Positions 1-8,828 of a stretch of DNA of 63,856 nt are shown piece by piece. Position 1 is the first letter of the stretch, and every line of letters begins with the position of its first letter. A model generated the notes under the pieces. It was not told the origin of the DNA, ran no database searches, and saw nothing but the letters and a program-made list of their open reading frames with translations. Made by a program: the position numbers and the translations under genes. The DNA is taken from positions 1 to 63,856 of the forward strand of contig SKRC01000025.1 in the NCBI GenBank assembly GCA_007118695.1, given 5' to 3'. This stretch comes from Balneolaceae bacterium. Its GTDB lineage: Bacteria; Bacteroidota; Rhodothermia; Balneolales; Balneolaceae.

Positions 1-1959
1 ACCGCGGTCAAACGTGGTTACAATTCGCAGGGTGTAGTTGCCCGGCTCTCCGGGTGTCCACCGGAAATCGTACGTTTCGCCGACGTGTATATCGAGTTCG
101 GCCGGTTGTATTCTCACCTGACCGGGCGGCAGATCGGCACCGTCTTTGGCGATGAACTGCCATTCCACCAGTTCGCTGTTTTTGAGCAGCGATACGTGCT
201 TGTCATCATCCGGGCTTATGTGCATGAACCGGAGCCGGTATGTTTCCCCCGCACGCAGACCTATCGGCTCGGGTTCAACCTCTCCGTTCACGGCAGCCGG
301 CGGGTCATCACCGGATTCGAGCGATCCGAGTATGAAAAACCGGTCGGTCTCCCGGTGCCACTCTTCGCCCGGTTCCATCACCAAAAACGGACCGTACAGA
401 CCTTGTGCAAGCTGATGGCTCGGCTCGCTGTGCACGTGATACATAAAAGTACCAGCCCGCGGGGGTGTCATCCGAACGGTAAAGGATTGCCCCGGCTCCA
501 CGGCCGGAATCACGGAACCCGACATGCCGCTCCAGCCGGGTACGCCATCGGACCAGCTCTCCAGCTCCAGGCCGTGCCAGTGTACGCCCAGCGACACATC
601 GGTCTGGTTATGATCAGTGATTTCGGTCGGCTCGCCGCGGGTCAGTAGTATCGGGCTGCCGGGGAAGGTGAGCGAGTCGGGTGCCGGAGGTTCAGTCCCG
701 TTTTGCAGCACGAAGGCGTAGGCGGGTTCATTTCCAAAATAGTTATCCCGATTGTTGACATACAGATCGAGCCGCCGCCGGGGTACCTCATCGGCAGGCT
801 GCCATCCCTCTTGGGGCAGCACCGTAACGCCAAGGACCAGTCCTCCCATCAGGTCTGCTCCTTCAAGATCACCGTGTGCATGAGAGGGAGGTTCTCTATC
901 AATCGGGGAGGTCTGAATCCACGACATATGCCGCATAAAGTGGCAGTGGAACACCCAGTTACCCGGCTCTTCGGCAATCCAGCTCAAGCGCATTGTTTCG
1001 GCGGGAGCAAGCATTTCGGTAACAACCAAGCGTCGCTCTTCCGGTTCATATACATGGTCGGCATTCAGATCGCCCTTTGCATCCACGTTGAAGTAGAACC
1101 CGTGAAGATGCATGGGATGGTTTCGGCCGGTGAAGTTGACAACCCTCCAGCGAACGGTATCCCCCTGCGCATAGGTCAGCCGTTCGGTGTGAGGCCACGA
1201 TCGCCCGTTGATGAAAAACCGGGTAGCAGGAAGATAGGTTGACGGATAGTCCCGGTCGGCCCAGTGGGTGAGCAGGAAAAAGCGCTCTTTGGGGTAGATA
1301 GATTCTTCAGACTCATCCACAATCAACAGCCCCTGAAAGCCCCTGTCGGCCTCGGCTGCCCCCGGGAGAGGAGTATCCGGTTCAACACTTACAGGTAAAC
1401 GCTGTGCACCATAGGAATAGGTGCCGGAAAGGGTTGATGTGAAGATAACTTCTGCTTCACCATAGGGAGGTACAATGATCTGATCAGCAATGATACCCGG
1501 CACCCCTCCACCACGGGCTTTATCCCGCAGACCCCGAACCGCAAGGGTGTCCGGTAATGTGTTTCGCACGGTAACCTGAACCGGGGTGCCGGCCGTGAAA
1601 CGGATCAGCGGCCCCGGAATCCGTGGTGGCTGATCATCAACCGTAAATGCATGTGTATAGATGGCCGGGCCTTCCGGTCCCCACGGCTGCCATTCGGCCG
1701 CTCGTGCTTCCAGCTTGATGCGGAGGGTGTCGTTTATCATTACACCGACGGGGTCGCGGTAGTCTTCAAACCCAGCAGATTCGAGGCCGGATGAACGGGA
1801 TTCCTGAGTTTGAATGGCGGAAGTTACGGTACATTCGGCAAGTTCATCTGATGCGCGGTACAGTTCTCTTTCACTTGTACTCCATTGATTGGTTATGGAT
1901 AAATGGATTCCAAAACCGGCCAGCAAGAAACTTAGTATTACAAAAAAGTATGTTCTCAT
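1..1959 (-). CDS. Multicopper oxidase, four cupredoxin domains visible (C-terminus off window)
   Basis: The reading frame is open from ATG at 1959 to base 1 (653 codons) with no stop, so the 3' end lies outside the window. The protein starts with a hydrophobic signal or anchor segment (about residues 3-18). Copper motifs are visible: HPMHLHG at 281-287, HCHFMRH at 338-344, HWHG at 460-463 and YHVH at 507-510. The first cupredoxin domain has lost its histidines: LAVRG (139-143) and YSYG (181-184) sit where HWHG and YHxH are expected. The trinuclear site would therefore be built from domains 2 and 3, the reverse of the usual N-to-C order. Multicopper oxidases couple substrate or metal oxidation to reduction of O2 to water, usually in the periplasm. 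The substrate cannot be told. The following truncated hydrolase (1970-2353) lies just upstream on the same strand. Confidence 0.9.
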   Translation of the reverse strand, partial: MRTYFFVILSFLLAGFGIHLSITNQWSTSERELYRASDELAECTVTSAIQTQESRSSGLESAGFEDYRDPVGVMINDTLRIKLEARAAEWQPWGPEGPAIYTHAFTVDDQPPRIPGPLIRFTAGTPVQVTVRNTLPDTLAVRGLRDKARGGGVPGIIADQIIVPPYGEAEVIFTSTLSGTYSYGAQRLPVSVEPDTPLPGAAEADRGFQGLLIVDESEESIYPKERFFLLTHWADRDYPSTYLPATRFFINGRSWPHTERLTYAQGDTVRWRVVNFTGRNHPMHLHGFYFNVDAKGDLNADHVYEPEERRLVVTEMLAPAETMRLSWIAEEPGNWVFHCHFMRHMSWIQTSPIDREPPSHAHGDLEGADLMGGLVLGVTVLPQEGWQPADEVPRRRLDLYVNNRDNYFGNEPAYAFVLQNGTEPPAPDSLTFPGSPILLTRGEPTEITDHNQTDVSLGVHWHGLELESWSDGVPGWSGMSGSVIPAVEPGQSFTVRMTPPRAGTFMYHVHSEPSHQLAQGLYGPFLVMEPGEEWHRETDRFFILGSLESGDDPPAAVNGEVEPEPIGLRAGETYRLRFMHISPDDDKHVSLLKNSELVEWQFIAKDGADLPPGQVRIQPAELDIHVGETYDFRWTPGEPGNYTLRIVTTFDRG

Positions 1960-1969
1960 TATGAGTGGG

Positions 1970-2353
1970 TTAATGGTTTAATTTCCCGAACCGAACACCA
2001 TAGACGGATCGGTGACAAACTCCGGCCGTTCCGGGACCACCGGGAATATATACAAGCGGATCCGGCTCCGGATCATCACTCAAACTCGATACAATTGCTA
2101 CAGCTAATCGCAAGTGGGACCCGTCCGGCTCAGAGTGATTTTCAGGTACGGTAAGCCAACCGCAACGGATCTGGTTTAGCTGTTCTTGGGAGGCGTGAAA
2201 GGGACAGTGGCCTTCTTCGAAAAGGGGACGATCATCGTGCCCTGCAATCCCGATTGAGTGATCCTTATTTAAGTCTTGCGCAGGAATTTGTACAGGTATT
2301 AAAGCAATTAAGCCACTGATACTGAAAATGATGCAACATATGATTTTAAACAT
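1970..2353 (-). pseudogene. Truncated alpha/beta-hydrolase (TAP / proline iminopeptidase-like) remnant
   Basis: The 127-residue frame has a signal peptide and then matches the start of secreted alpha/beta-hydrolases of the proline-iminopeptidase/TAP type. It has the region with CPF, the QIRCGWLTVPENH block and the oxyanion-hole segment VYIPGGPG, whose GGPG ends at residue 108. Right after GGPGTAG the similarity stops, and 16 unrelated residues lead to a stop. The nucleophile Ser, the Asp/His of the triad and the cap domain (normally several hundred more residues) are absent. The multicopper oxidase ATG lies 10 bases downstream, so a deletion joining the two genes is the simplest reading. A functional short secreted peptide is possible but less likely. 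Confidence 0.75.
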
Positions 2354-2407
2354 ATGCCTGTTGTTATTTGAATTTGTTGTGAAACATGCTTTAAGCGATT
2401 TTTCGCC

Positions 2408-2812
2408 CTAAGGTGATTCTGCAACAACTCGAAATGTACCGGGAGACGCTTCAGTACAGAGCTCCATTAGTTTTCGGATTCCCTCCTGTGCACCACGGTC
2501 GTTGCGCATAGCTTCAACAGCCTCAATACTTTTCCAGGGGCCAAATGAGTAGAACATAGTGGGTTCTGAGGTGCTCTGAATCAGAACTCCTTTACTACCC
2601 GGAGGATTGGGCAGTGCTGCAAAAATTTCTCCAAGATCTTTCCATGCGGTGATGAACTCCTGTTGGCGGCCTTCCTGAACGTGCCAAACGCCGAGTGTGT
2701 ATACGGACTGTTCCATGTTGTCAGTTGTATCCAGGCTTGAGTTTGACCCTGCACAACCAAAGACACCAGGCATAAAAGAGACCAGCAACAAAATCATGAT
2801 GATTTTATACAT
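2408..2812 (-). CDS. Lipoprotein with antibiotic-biosynthesis-monooxygenase (ABM)-like domain
   Basis: The 134-residue protein has a short lipoprotein signal ending in a lipobox-like VFGC near residue 20, so it is probably anchored in the outer or inner membrane facing the periplasm. The remainder, YTLGVWHVQEG followed by a FITAWKDLG helix and a PWKSIEAVEAM segment, has the beta-alpha-beta pattern of the dimeric alpha/beta-barrel (ABM) fold. Members of that fold are small oxygenases, haem-degrading proteins or ligand-binding proteins. No catalytic residue decides among these here. It is convergent with nothing and is followed downstream on the same strand by the truncated hydrolase. Confidence 0.65.
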   Translation of the reverse strand: MYKIIMILLLVSFMPGVFGCAGSNSSLDTTDNMEQSVYTLGVWHVQEGRQQEFITAWKDLGEIFAALPNPPGSKGVLIQSTSEPTMFYSFGPWKSIEAVEAMRNDRGAQEGIRKLMELCTEASPGTFRVVAESP

Positions 2813-3666
2813 GGTGGACTTCCCCTACATCGTTGCCAGAATCAATGTTGTGATTCCATACTGCTAATATGCATGCACCACAGATCTACAACAAACCTGA
2901 TCTGTCTGCTGCATCTAAATCAATCAGAAAAGAAAAGCATCTGATTGTACTTGCGAAGAGTTCCCTGTTTGCCTCTTCTTTGCCTTTTTACCTATTGTGT
3001 TTTTATAAACACACAGTAACCTGCCAATCGAACTTCAAATTGAATTTTGAATAAAACAGGTAAGAATTCAAATTTAATGAGTTTAAAATATACATTATAC
3101 TGGGGGTATAGTGCAAGTCAATGGCTTTCAAGACAATGACTTCAGAGTTTAACTCCATTTCAGCTGTGTTTCTGCTTCTTCACATCCATTCAGTATGAGC
3201 CCCAAAAACCCAAACAGCATTGCAGGCAAGATAAGCTTCGATGATCTCCACTGATTTATGTTTTGTAGTTTAACCATAGCATGAATGTTTGGTTGTCAGT
3301 TGAGTATTATAAGTATATGCATTCTAATTAGTTTGTCATATTTCAAGAACCGTATTTTAAACCAATTCAGATTGATCAGTATTTGCCTGATTCTCTTGAA
3401 ACAGTTGGAAAGTATCAATAGGCGAACTCTTTTATCAATCGGAAATTTTTTCCCGGATGTTTTATATGAGAATTATGGCCAAAACCGACCGGCAATACAA
3501 TGCGGGCATCAGGAAATACACCGGCATAGGTTTATTCAGTCACTTTACGGGTGACATGGCACTAGCCTCTTCTTAATTGTTCATATAAACCAACTCTGTA
3601 AATAAACCTGGTTCACGGTGACTGTCGGCTTCACCGGATGAGCCGGCGTTATCCTTTAGGATTCTA
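2813..3666. other. Long AT-rich spacer without a convincing gene
   Basis: This 854-base gap is clearly more AT-rich than its surroundings. Two plus-strand open frames of 61 and 89 codons occur (2869-3054 and 3285-3554). Neither encodes a recognisable motif, and both look like chance frames in AT-rich DNA, although the second has a hydrophobic start. An inverted repeat CGGCT...AGCCG near 3626-3645 lies beyond the 3' end of the minus-strand gene at 3667 and could help end its transcript. The promoter of the minus-strand ABM lipoprotein should lie just right of 2812. Confidence 0.5.
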
Positions 3667-4827
3667 TTAATTACATCCGGCTGTCAGCACCTTCTCGATC
3701 ACCGTGAGCAACCCGATGTCGTTCACCCGAAATCTCTCTCCCGGTCCGCCCGGAACCGATTCCGGTACGGCTCCGCTTCGCCGCCACTCCATCAACAGCG
3801 CAAAATTTTCTGCCATCAGCTCATCGGGGTGGATGATGTACGAAGAGTTGCGCTGCATGCGTTCGATCCAGTCGGTGTCTTCAAACTGATACACGATCGG
3901 ATTCCCGCTATCATCGCGGAGTACGGTGCGCGTGGCGGTATCGAACGGAAGCAGGACGAAGTCAATCGCCTCGAAGATCGCACGCATCCCGCCCTCAGAA
4001 ATTGCGATGAATTCTTCAAGAGGAAGAGCAGACTGATACACGGGCGTCACATCGACCGGACCGGAGGCCGTTTGCACAGTGAATGCATACTCATATCGGG
4101 ATCCATACACCGGATTGCTCAGGCGACGGTCCTCAAGTTCCACCGGATATTCAAATCCCGGGAATCGCTTAAATCCAAGAAGGGCGTAGAGTTCATCACG
4201 CCGGGACGGATACTCCTGGGACAGCATATGAAATAACTCATGCGCAAGCAGAAAGAAATCGCGTGGCACATCTCCGGCAATATCGACACGTCCCTGGGGG
4301 AGAATAATGGATTGATTACGGACGTATACCGCATTGAACTCCTCCAACCCGGTTGTTTTCACCATCCAGGCATCCGGTATATTCAGATTCATTCCTTCCA
4401 TCGCCTCACTGAGCTGATCGATCAGTGATTGCCAATAGAGCTGTTCATCATCCGTCCAGGCGGCTGCCGCTCCGGAAATGAACTCAAGTAAGTCGAGTGT
4501 GTTTGTGGGTTCCGGCGTTCTCATTCGCACCCCCCTGTCGAACACGCTGAGCTGCCGAGCCCATTCATCGGACCGTCCGAGAATCTCACGTGCCTGCTCG
4601 ATGCCGGCAAACTTCAAGCGCTCAGACAGTGTCGTCTTCGTCAGGCATGTGTCTCCGCCGGAACGTTCAGCGGACATCGTTAACAAAGCCTCACGATCCA
4701 CCACACGTCCCTCACTGATGATCACTAGGTCAGCCTGCTGAAGCTGCGTACACTGAGTGAACGACAGCGTTAAGATCGCTGCGAAAACCGCGAGGATTAC
4801 ATGGTCAGCGTTATATCGTGTTTTCAT
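3667..4827 (-). CDS. Putative zinc metalloprotease lipoprotein (HELFH motif)
   Basis: The start is taken at ATG 4827 because the protein then begins with a proper export signal (MKTRYN, a hydrophobic stretch, then FTQCTQ as a lipobox-like cysteine). The longer frame to 4866 would add 13 residues ahead of the signal. The mid region carries LLAHELFHMLSQ, an HExxH zinc-binding motif inside a hydrophobic helix. A downstream HPDELMAENFALL segment offers a glutamate that could be the third zinc ligand. I do not recognise the family, so the peptidase role is inferred from the motif alone. It is the last of three same-strand genes, 42 bases after the truncated amidohydrolase, and probably shares their transcript. 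Confidence 0.7.
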   Translation of the reverse strand: MKTRYNADHVILAVFAAILTLSFTQCTQLQQADLVIISEGRVVDREALLTMSAERSGGDTCLTKTTLSERLKFAGIEQAREILGRSDEWARQLSVFDRGVRMRTPEPTNTLDLLEFISGAAAAWTDDEQLYWQSLIDQLSEAMEGMNLNIPDAWMVKTTGLEEFNAVYVRNQSIILPQGRVDIAGDVPRDFFLLAHELFHMLSQEYPSRRDELYALLGFKRFPGFEYPVELEDRRLSNPVYGSRYEYAFTVQTASGPVDVTPVYQSALPLEEFIAISEGGMRAIFEAIDFVLLPFDTATRTVLRDDSGNPIVYQFEDTDWIERMQRNSSYIIHPDELMAENFALLMEWRRSGAVPESVPGGPGERFRVNDIGLLTVIEKVLTAGCN

Positions 4828-4869
4828 TTCCGTTCTCTGTAATTTGGAATCATTGTTCAGAATCAATAA

Positions 4870-5667
4870 TCACATATCGTGATGCCTGGCAATCTCCTCC
4901 TCGCTCAATCTCACAAACCGCACAGCATTATTGTAGAATATATCCCGCTTCTGCTCCTCGCTCAGGAAGGGGGCTTCCTCGATGATTGCGATAGCCGGCT
5001 CGATTATTCCCGGCCAGAACATCTGATCCGAACCGAACATAATGCGTTTGCCGAAACCGGCGTCGATGAACTTCCTGAGTTGCTCATAAAAGTATGGTCT
5101 CGGATAAGCACACTGGATGCCGCCGATGTCTACATAGAGCTGGGGGTATGCCCCAAACATGGCAATCATCTCATCGACAAGCGGTGAAGCATAGTGCATA
5201 ACCGAGACGCGTAGACGCGGATGACGGCTCAGTACATCCTCCAGTAAAAAAGGACTAGTGATCCGGGCACGATACTTAGGGTACCGGTATGCAGCCCCGG
5301 GAGGGCCTTCTCCCACATGGATGGCGACCGGAATGTCCAGCTCTTCGGCCAATGCCCAGTACGGTGCCATTCGCTCATCATCGGGGACAATCCCTATATA
5401 CTGATTGGTAATCTCACCCAGTACCGCGAAAGGCCCCTCTTCAAATAACCGTCTCAGGTCGACGGGTGACAATGCATCATCATCAAGTTGAAAATCGATA
5501 GCAGGGATAAAACGATGCGACGCCGCCTCATACCAACGCTTAACCCACTCCGGCGGACCGCTCAGGACCCTGATGATGTTGTGCCGCTCGAGAACTTCGA
5601 TAGTCTGTTCCATGATTTCTTCGTCCGTCATCGGCGACCATACAGGATCGGGACACGGGGGATTCAT
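4870..5667 (-). CDS. Amidohydrolase-family TIM-barrel protein, N-terminally truncated
   Basis: The 265 residues match the body of the COG2159-type metal-dependent hydrolases: VAIHVGEG and VSVMHYASP supply two expected metal-ligand histidines, and RIMFGSDQMFWP supplies the catalytic Asp. The opening MNPPCPDPVWSPMTDEE looks like an internal part of such proteins. The usual signal peptide and first-strand HxH motif are missing, and an in-frame stop lies at 5677-5679, only four codons above the start. The gene is therefore either a 5'-decayed copy or a divergent protein without the binuclear site. It is paralogous to the neighbour at 5710 and lies 42 bases downstream of it. Confidence 0.75.
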   Translation of the reverse strand: MNPPCPDPVWSPMTDEEIMEQTIEVLERHNIIRVLSGPPEWVKRWYEAASHRFIPAIDFQLDDDALSPVDLRRLFEEGPFAVLGEITNQYIGIVPDDERMAPYWALAEELDIPVAIHVGEGPPGAAYRYPKYRARITSPFLLEDVLSRHPRLRVSVMHYASPLVDEMIAMFGAYPQLYVDIGGIQCAYPRPYFYEQLRKFIDAGFGKRIMFGSDQMFWPGIIEPAIAIIEEAPFLSEEQKRDIFYNNAVRFVRLSEEEIARHHDM

Positions 5668-5709
5668 TTTTTTACTTCAGGTAGTTCATGAATTTATTTT
5701 TTTATTCAA

Positions 5710-6762
5710 TCATTGGTTTCCGGTTGACGCAAGCTCTTCCGCCCATGCCGTAAAACCGGGGTAGAAACTGTTGAGCCGGGTAATGACTTCGGGAATGGGT
5801 GCCGTTATTTTTTCTTCCAAACCCAGCACCCGGATAGCATTTTCCCACAGAATAGCGTGCTTGCCCTCTGGCGTGAGATAGTCGGCATCACGGATTGTCT
5901 TCACCGAGCGGCCAATCAGCTCCGGCCAGGCCATCTGAAGGGTGCCGAACAGGATCCGGTCGCTTCCGGCGGTTGCCACTGCTTCGGCCAGCATACGATT
6001 GAAAAGCGCAGGTCTTAGAACCCAGATCGCCACGGACGTTTCCATATATACATTGGGATAGGTGCCCAGCATGTAGAGTGCATGGTCAAAAAACGGCCAG
6101 CCCATGTGCATCATCACGATCTTCATGTCCGGAAACCGGATCACCACATCCTCGAGCAGCAGCGGGTCTGCCGTGCCGATGCGGAAGGCAGGGCTGATAC
6201 GATTCTGTGGATCGGGCCCGGAGAAACCGGTGTGAATGAATACGGGAACGCCAAGCTCTTCGGCCACTTCGTAATAGGGAAAAAGAGCCGGAGTGTTGAG
6301 CGGTATACCGGCATACACCAGGCCGAGTTCGCCCAAAGCAGCGTACCTGCCCTCGCGTACGCCCTGTGCAAACTCCGCTGCTGCAGCAGTATGATCCTCC
6401 AGCGAAAGATCCGGTTCAAACGAAAGCAGAAACCGGGCCGGGTGGGCGTCATGCCACGCTTCCTTGTGCGATCCGTGGCTGAGCAGGCCGTAAAGGATGC
6501 CATTTTGATCCATCTCCGAAAGGCTTCGGCGGATAAGTTCAGAGCTGTCTGCCACCAGCTCTCCATACCGTTCCATCCGGTGGATGCCGAAATCGACTCC
6601 CACCATGGCCCGGTCGAACCAGGCGGGATCCACGCCCTGCATCGCGATGTCGAAAACAGGGTTTTGTTTTTGAGTATTTGTTTGTTCCGGTACTTCCACC
6701 CCGGAACAACCCGCCGTATATATGGCTGCTGCCAAAACAAAGATAAAGATTGAGGTTTTCAT
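5710..6762 (-). CDS. Amidohydrolase-like lipoprotein lacking catalytic aspartate
   Basis: The start is set at ATG 6762, which gives a lipoprotein signal with lipobox TAGC; the longer frame to 6840 adds 26 non-signal residues. The body resembles the next gene (4870-5667): VFIHTG and IVMMHMG match its VAIHVG and VSVMHYA. Where that copy has FGSD, this one reads FGTLQMAWP, so the catalytic Asp is replaced by Leu. No HxH is seen at the first strand (GVDFGIHRM instead). The fold is probably kept while classical metal-dependent hydrolysis is doubtful. It heads a probable three-gene transcript ending at 3667. Confidence 0.75.
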   Translation of the reverse strand: MKTSIFIFVLAAAIYTAGCSGVEVPEQTNTQKQNPVFDIAMQGVDPAWFDRAMVGVDFGIHRMERYGELVADSSELIRRSLSEMDQNGILYGLLSHGSHKEAWHDAHPARFLLSFEPDLSLEDHTAAAAEFAQGVREGRYAALGELGLVYAGIPLNTPALFPYYEVAEELGVPVFIHTGFSGPDPQNRISPAFRIGTADPLLLEDVVIRFPDMKIVMMHMGWPFFDHALYMLGTYPNVYMETSVAIWVLRPALFNRMLAEAVATAGSDRILFGTLQMAWPELIGRSVKTIRDADYLTPEGKHAILWENAIRVLGLEEKITAPIPEVITRLNSFYPGFTAWAEELASTGNQ

Positions 6763-7396
6763 ATGTGCCCGATTGTTAGTTGAGATCTGTGTTCCGGGAG
6801 ATATACCACTGCTCCGTACGGATGCTGCTCCATCAATCAATCCCTCACATTTTCTGATTGCATTTCAGGAGAAATCTGAAAATACTTACGCATCCAACTG
6901 TTTTCGATTCCCTCATTTTTTTGCCACATCGGGCGGAGCATTTACGGTGCATTCTCAGGACATGAGGAAAGCAATTGAGTCCGACCGATTACCAATTTTA
7001 CACAATCCTGACAATTAAATCAAAAACCGGAGTTGGTATGATCGTGCCCGGTAAAATGCTTATATTACCTTTTATGATCGTTTCATCTGCTGCCAAAATC
7101 CTCATATGCTTTTCCAACTGCTTAGCGAGTGAGCCCTGTTTCTCTTATTCAATCAGTCAAAACGCTTCATCCATACGGCCCATCTCGATCATTTGTTCAG
7201 CCTTCAGGAGTTTACGTTCGGATCAATCCATGGCTCGTCCGGAATAATCGAGGGCACAGCATATTTAATCTCAGACTCCTGAAAAAACCAAATTCTAATG
7301 ATATGGTTTCTCCTGTTTTTCAGCTTTACAGGTTAAACGGGCGAAATAAAGAAGGAGATCTGTTTTAGCACTCTTAAACAAATAAACCACAAAACC
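6763..7396. other. Divergent intergenic region, no gene seen
   Basis: These 634 bases separate the minus-strand amidohydrolase operon from the plus-strand DUF4242 gene, so they should hold both promoters. Plus-strand open frames at 6975-7247 and 7129-7368 overlap each other in different frames and carry no motif or signal peptide. I regard them as chance frames. No repeat, RNA gene or clear terminator was seen. Confidence 0.5.
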
Positions 7397-7672
7397 ATGC
7401 CAAAATATGTAATTGAACGAGAGGTTCCCGGAGTTGACAAACTGGAAGGGCGCGACCGTCAGGCTGCTGCTCTGCAATCACTGCGGGCATTAAAAGAAAT
7501 CGGCACTAATATTCAATGGGTTCATTCCTATATCAGTGAAAACAGAACCCACTGTGTTTATGTTGCTGATAACATTGATTTGATCTACGAACATGCAGAA
7601 AAGAGTAAATTTCCGGTAACAAAGATTTTTGAGGTCAGCTATATACTGGAGCCGGTTTCCGGTGAAGCTTAA
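7397..7672 (+). CDS. DUF4242 family small protein (nickel-binding ferredoxin-like fold)
   Basis: The 91-residue protein begins MPKYVIEREVPG and contains IQWVHSYISENRTHCVYVA followed by a helix ending in EHAEKSKFPVTKIFEVS. This is the pattern of DUF4242 proteins, which form small ferredoxin-like dimers; characterised relatives bind nickel through histidines. The WVHSY histidine and a second near EHA are present. It has no export signal, so it is cytoplasmic. It stands alone, convergent with the sigma-factor gene at 7770. The function in the cell is unknown. Confidence 0.75.
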   Translation: MPKYVIEREVPGVDKLEGRDRQAAALQSLRALKEIGTNIQWVHSYISENRTHCVYVADNIDLIYEHAEKSKFPVTKIFEVSYILEPVSGEA

Positions 7673-7769
7673 CTGAACCGCCACATAAACAATAGATCTG
7701 TGATCCATCACTGGTTTTATAAACTGGGTGGAATTAACAGGATGAATGTCTGAGTTCCCGTAAATCCGT

Positions 7770-8357
7770 TTACGTATTTCCGTTCACTTCATCACCACCG
7801 CGTTCTGCAAGTTCGCGGTTGAGCCAAGCCCGGGCCATTTTCCAGTCACGGCTGACGGTGGGGGGAGAAACCCCAAGTGAATTTGCCGTTTCATCAATAG
7901 TCAACCCGCCAAAAAACCGGCATTCAACCACGCGAACCTGTCTCTCGTCCACCGATTCCAGCCGTTTCAGGGCATCGTGGATGGATATTACATCATCCAG
8001 GTTAACTTCAGTGACTGCATCAGCCTCCCCGAGGGTAACCCGCTGCCTTTTTCCGCCGCGTTTTTCAGCCTTTTTTTTCACGGCATAATCGACCAGAATG
8101 TTACGCATTACTTGTGATGCGATGCCGAAAAAATGTGCCCGGTTTTGCCAGTCGATCCGGTTAAAATCAACCAGTTTGAGATACGCTTCATGGACAAGGG
8201 CTGTAGTACTCATGGTATGATCGGTTCGCTCACCGAGAAGCCACCGGTGGGCCATTTGCTGCATCTCGTCATAGACCAGGGGCATGAGTTCGTCTAACGC
8301 CTCTTTATTTCCTGCGGAATGGGCTTGAAGAAGTTTTGTGATTCTGGCCGTGTCCAT
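7770..8357 (-). CDS. ECF sigma factor, TIGR02999 type
   Basis: The chosen start (ATG 8357, MDTARITKLL) gives 195 residues, the usual length; the frame to 8426 adds 23 atypical residues. Sigma region 2 spans about residues 20-95 with TTALVHEAYLKL and FFGIASQVMRNILVDYA. Region 4 follows at about 125-185 with the helix-turn-helix LTIDETANSLGVSPPTVSRDW. This is the subgroup often found beside Ser/Thr kinases with TPR tails, as here (kinase at 8829-11555, upstream on the same strand). No anti-sigma factor gene is present, so activity is presumably tied to the kinase or to expression level (inference). A DNA element shared with the kinase promoter lies at 8525-8562. Confidence 0.9.
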   Translation of the reverse strand: MDTARITKLLQAHSAGNKEALDELMPLVYDEMQQMAHRWLLGERTDHTMSTTALVHEAYLKLVDFNRIDWQNRAHFFGIASQVMRNILVDYAVKKKAEKRGGKRQRVTLGEADAVTEVNLDDVISIHDALKRLESVDERQVRVVECRFFGGLTIDETANSLGVSPPTVSRDWKMARAWLNRELAERGGDEVNGNT

Positions 8358-8828
8358 AATAAACTTATTCAATGTTTTCTGAGGCAACCAAGAAAGTCGA
8401 TTCCAATCACCTGTCAAGCGAAACAAAGAAACCTTATATCAATGCATTAAACATGATAGAGTGTTCCTTTTTTTGGCTATAAATAGTAAAAGGGTTTCAC
8501 AGGTACGTAACCTTGCACAACCATGAAACTGTAAAGTAAACAAACGAATGCTATTTATACCAGCTTAATTAATTATGCCGATTTCTCTGGAATGAGAGAG
8601 TAATCTTAATCAAACATCAATTAGGAGATGTTGCCCGGGCAAATCAAAACCCCAGCCGGTCCGGGGCCTGATATATGGTGGCTGACTATTTTTGAGGCGA
8701 ATAACGATTAATTAAAAAGATATTATTGATTCAATCAGGCATTAAGATAAGATAGTTTGAATAATCAAGAATGATCTCCGGGGTGTGAAAATTCCGGTGA
8801 TCCTGAAACAAATCGCAGAAGAATCAGG
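8358..8828. other. Spacer between kinase and sigma-factor genes, likely sigma promoter region
   Basis: The 471-base gap contains no gene. It is long for an operon spacer, so the sigma factor probably has its own promoter. It holds the conserved element at 8525-8562 and, next to it, a partial palindrome GGTACGTAACC at about 8502-8512. A GC-rich inverted repeat CCCC...CCGGGG near 8651-8667 lies beyond the kinase stop and could act as a transcript end. Confidence 0.5.
8525..8562 (-). promoter_or_regulatory. Conserved upstream element, copy A (sigma factor)
   Basis: On the plus strand this reads GAAACTGTAAAGTAAACAAA, then ten less conserved bases, then TTATACCA. The same arrangement occurs at 11614-11650 ahead of the kinase gene. 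In the first 20 bases the two copies differ only by one inserted base; the last eight are identical. It lies 168-205 bases before the sigma ATG. Being shared by the sigma gene and its kinase partner, it is a candidate promoter or operator for the pair (inference). Confidence 0.5.

Noticed and set aside
85-1242. Plus-strand open frames of 187 and 179 codons opposite the left edge
   Set aside because: They are antisense to the multicopper oxidase, whose minus-strand frame carries all copper motifs and is open over the whole stretch.
3285-3554. 89-codon plus-strand frame with hydrophobic start
   Set aside because: AT-rich DNA, no motif, no ribosome site, irregular composition; kept only as part of the spacer note.
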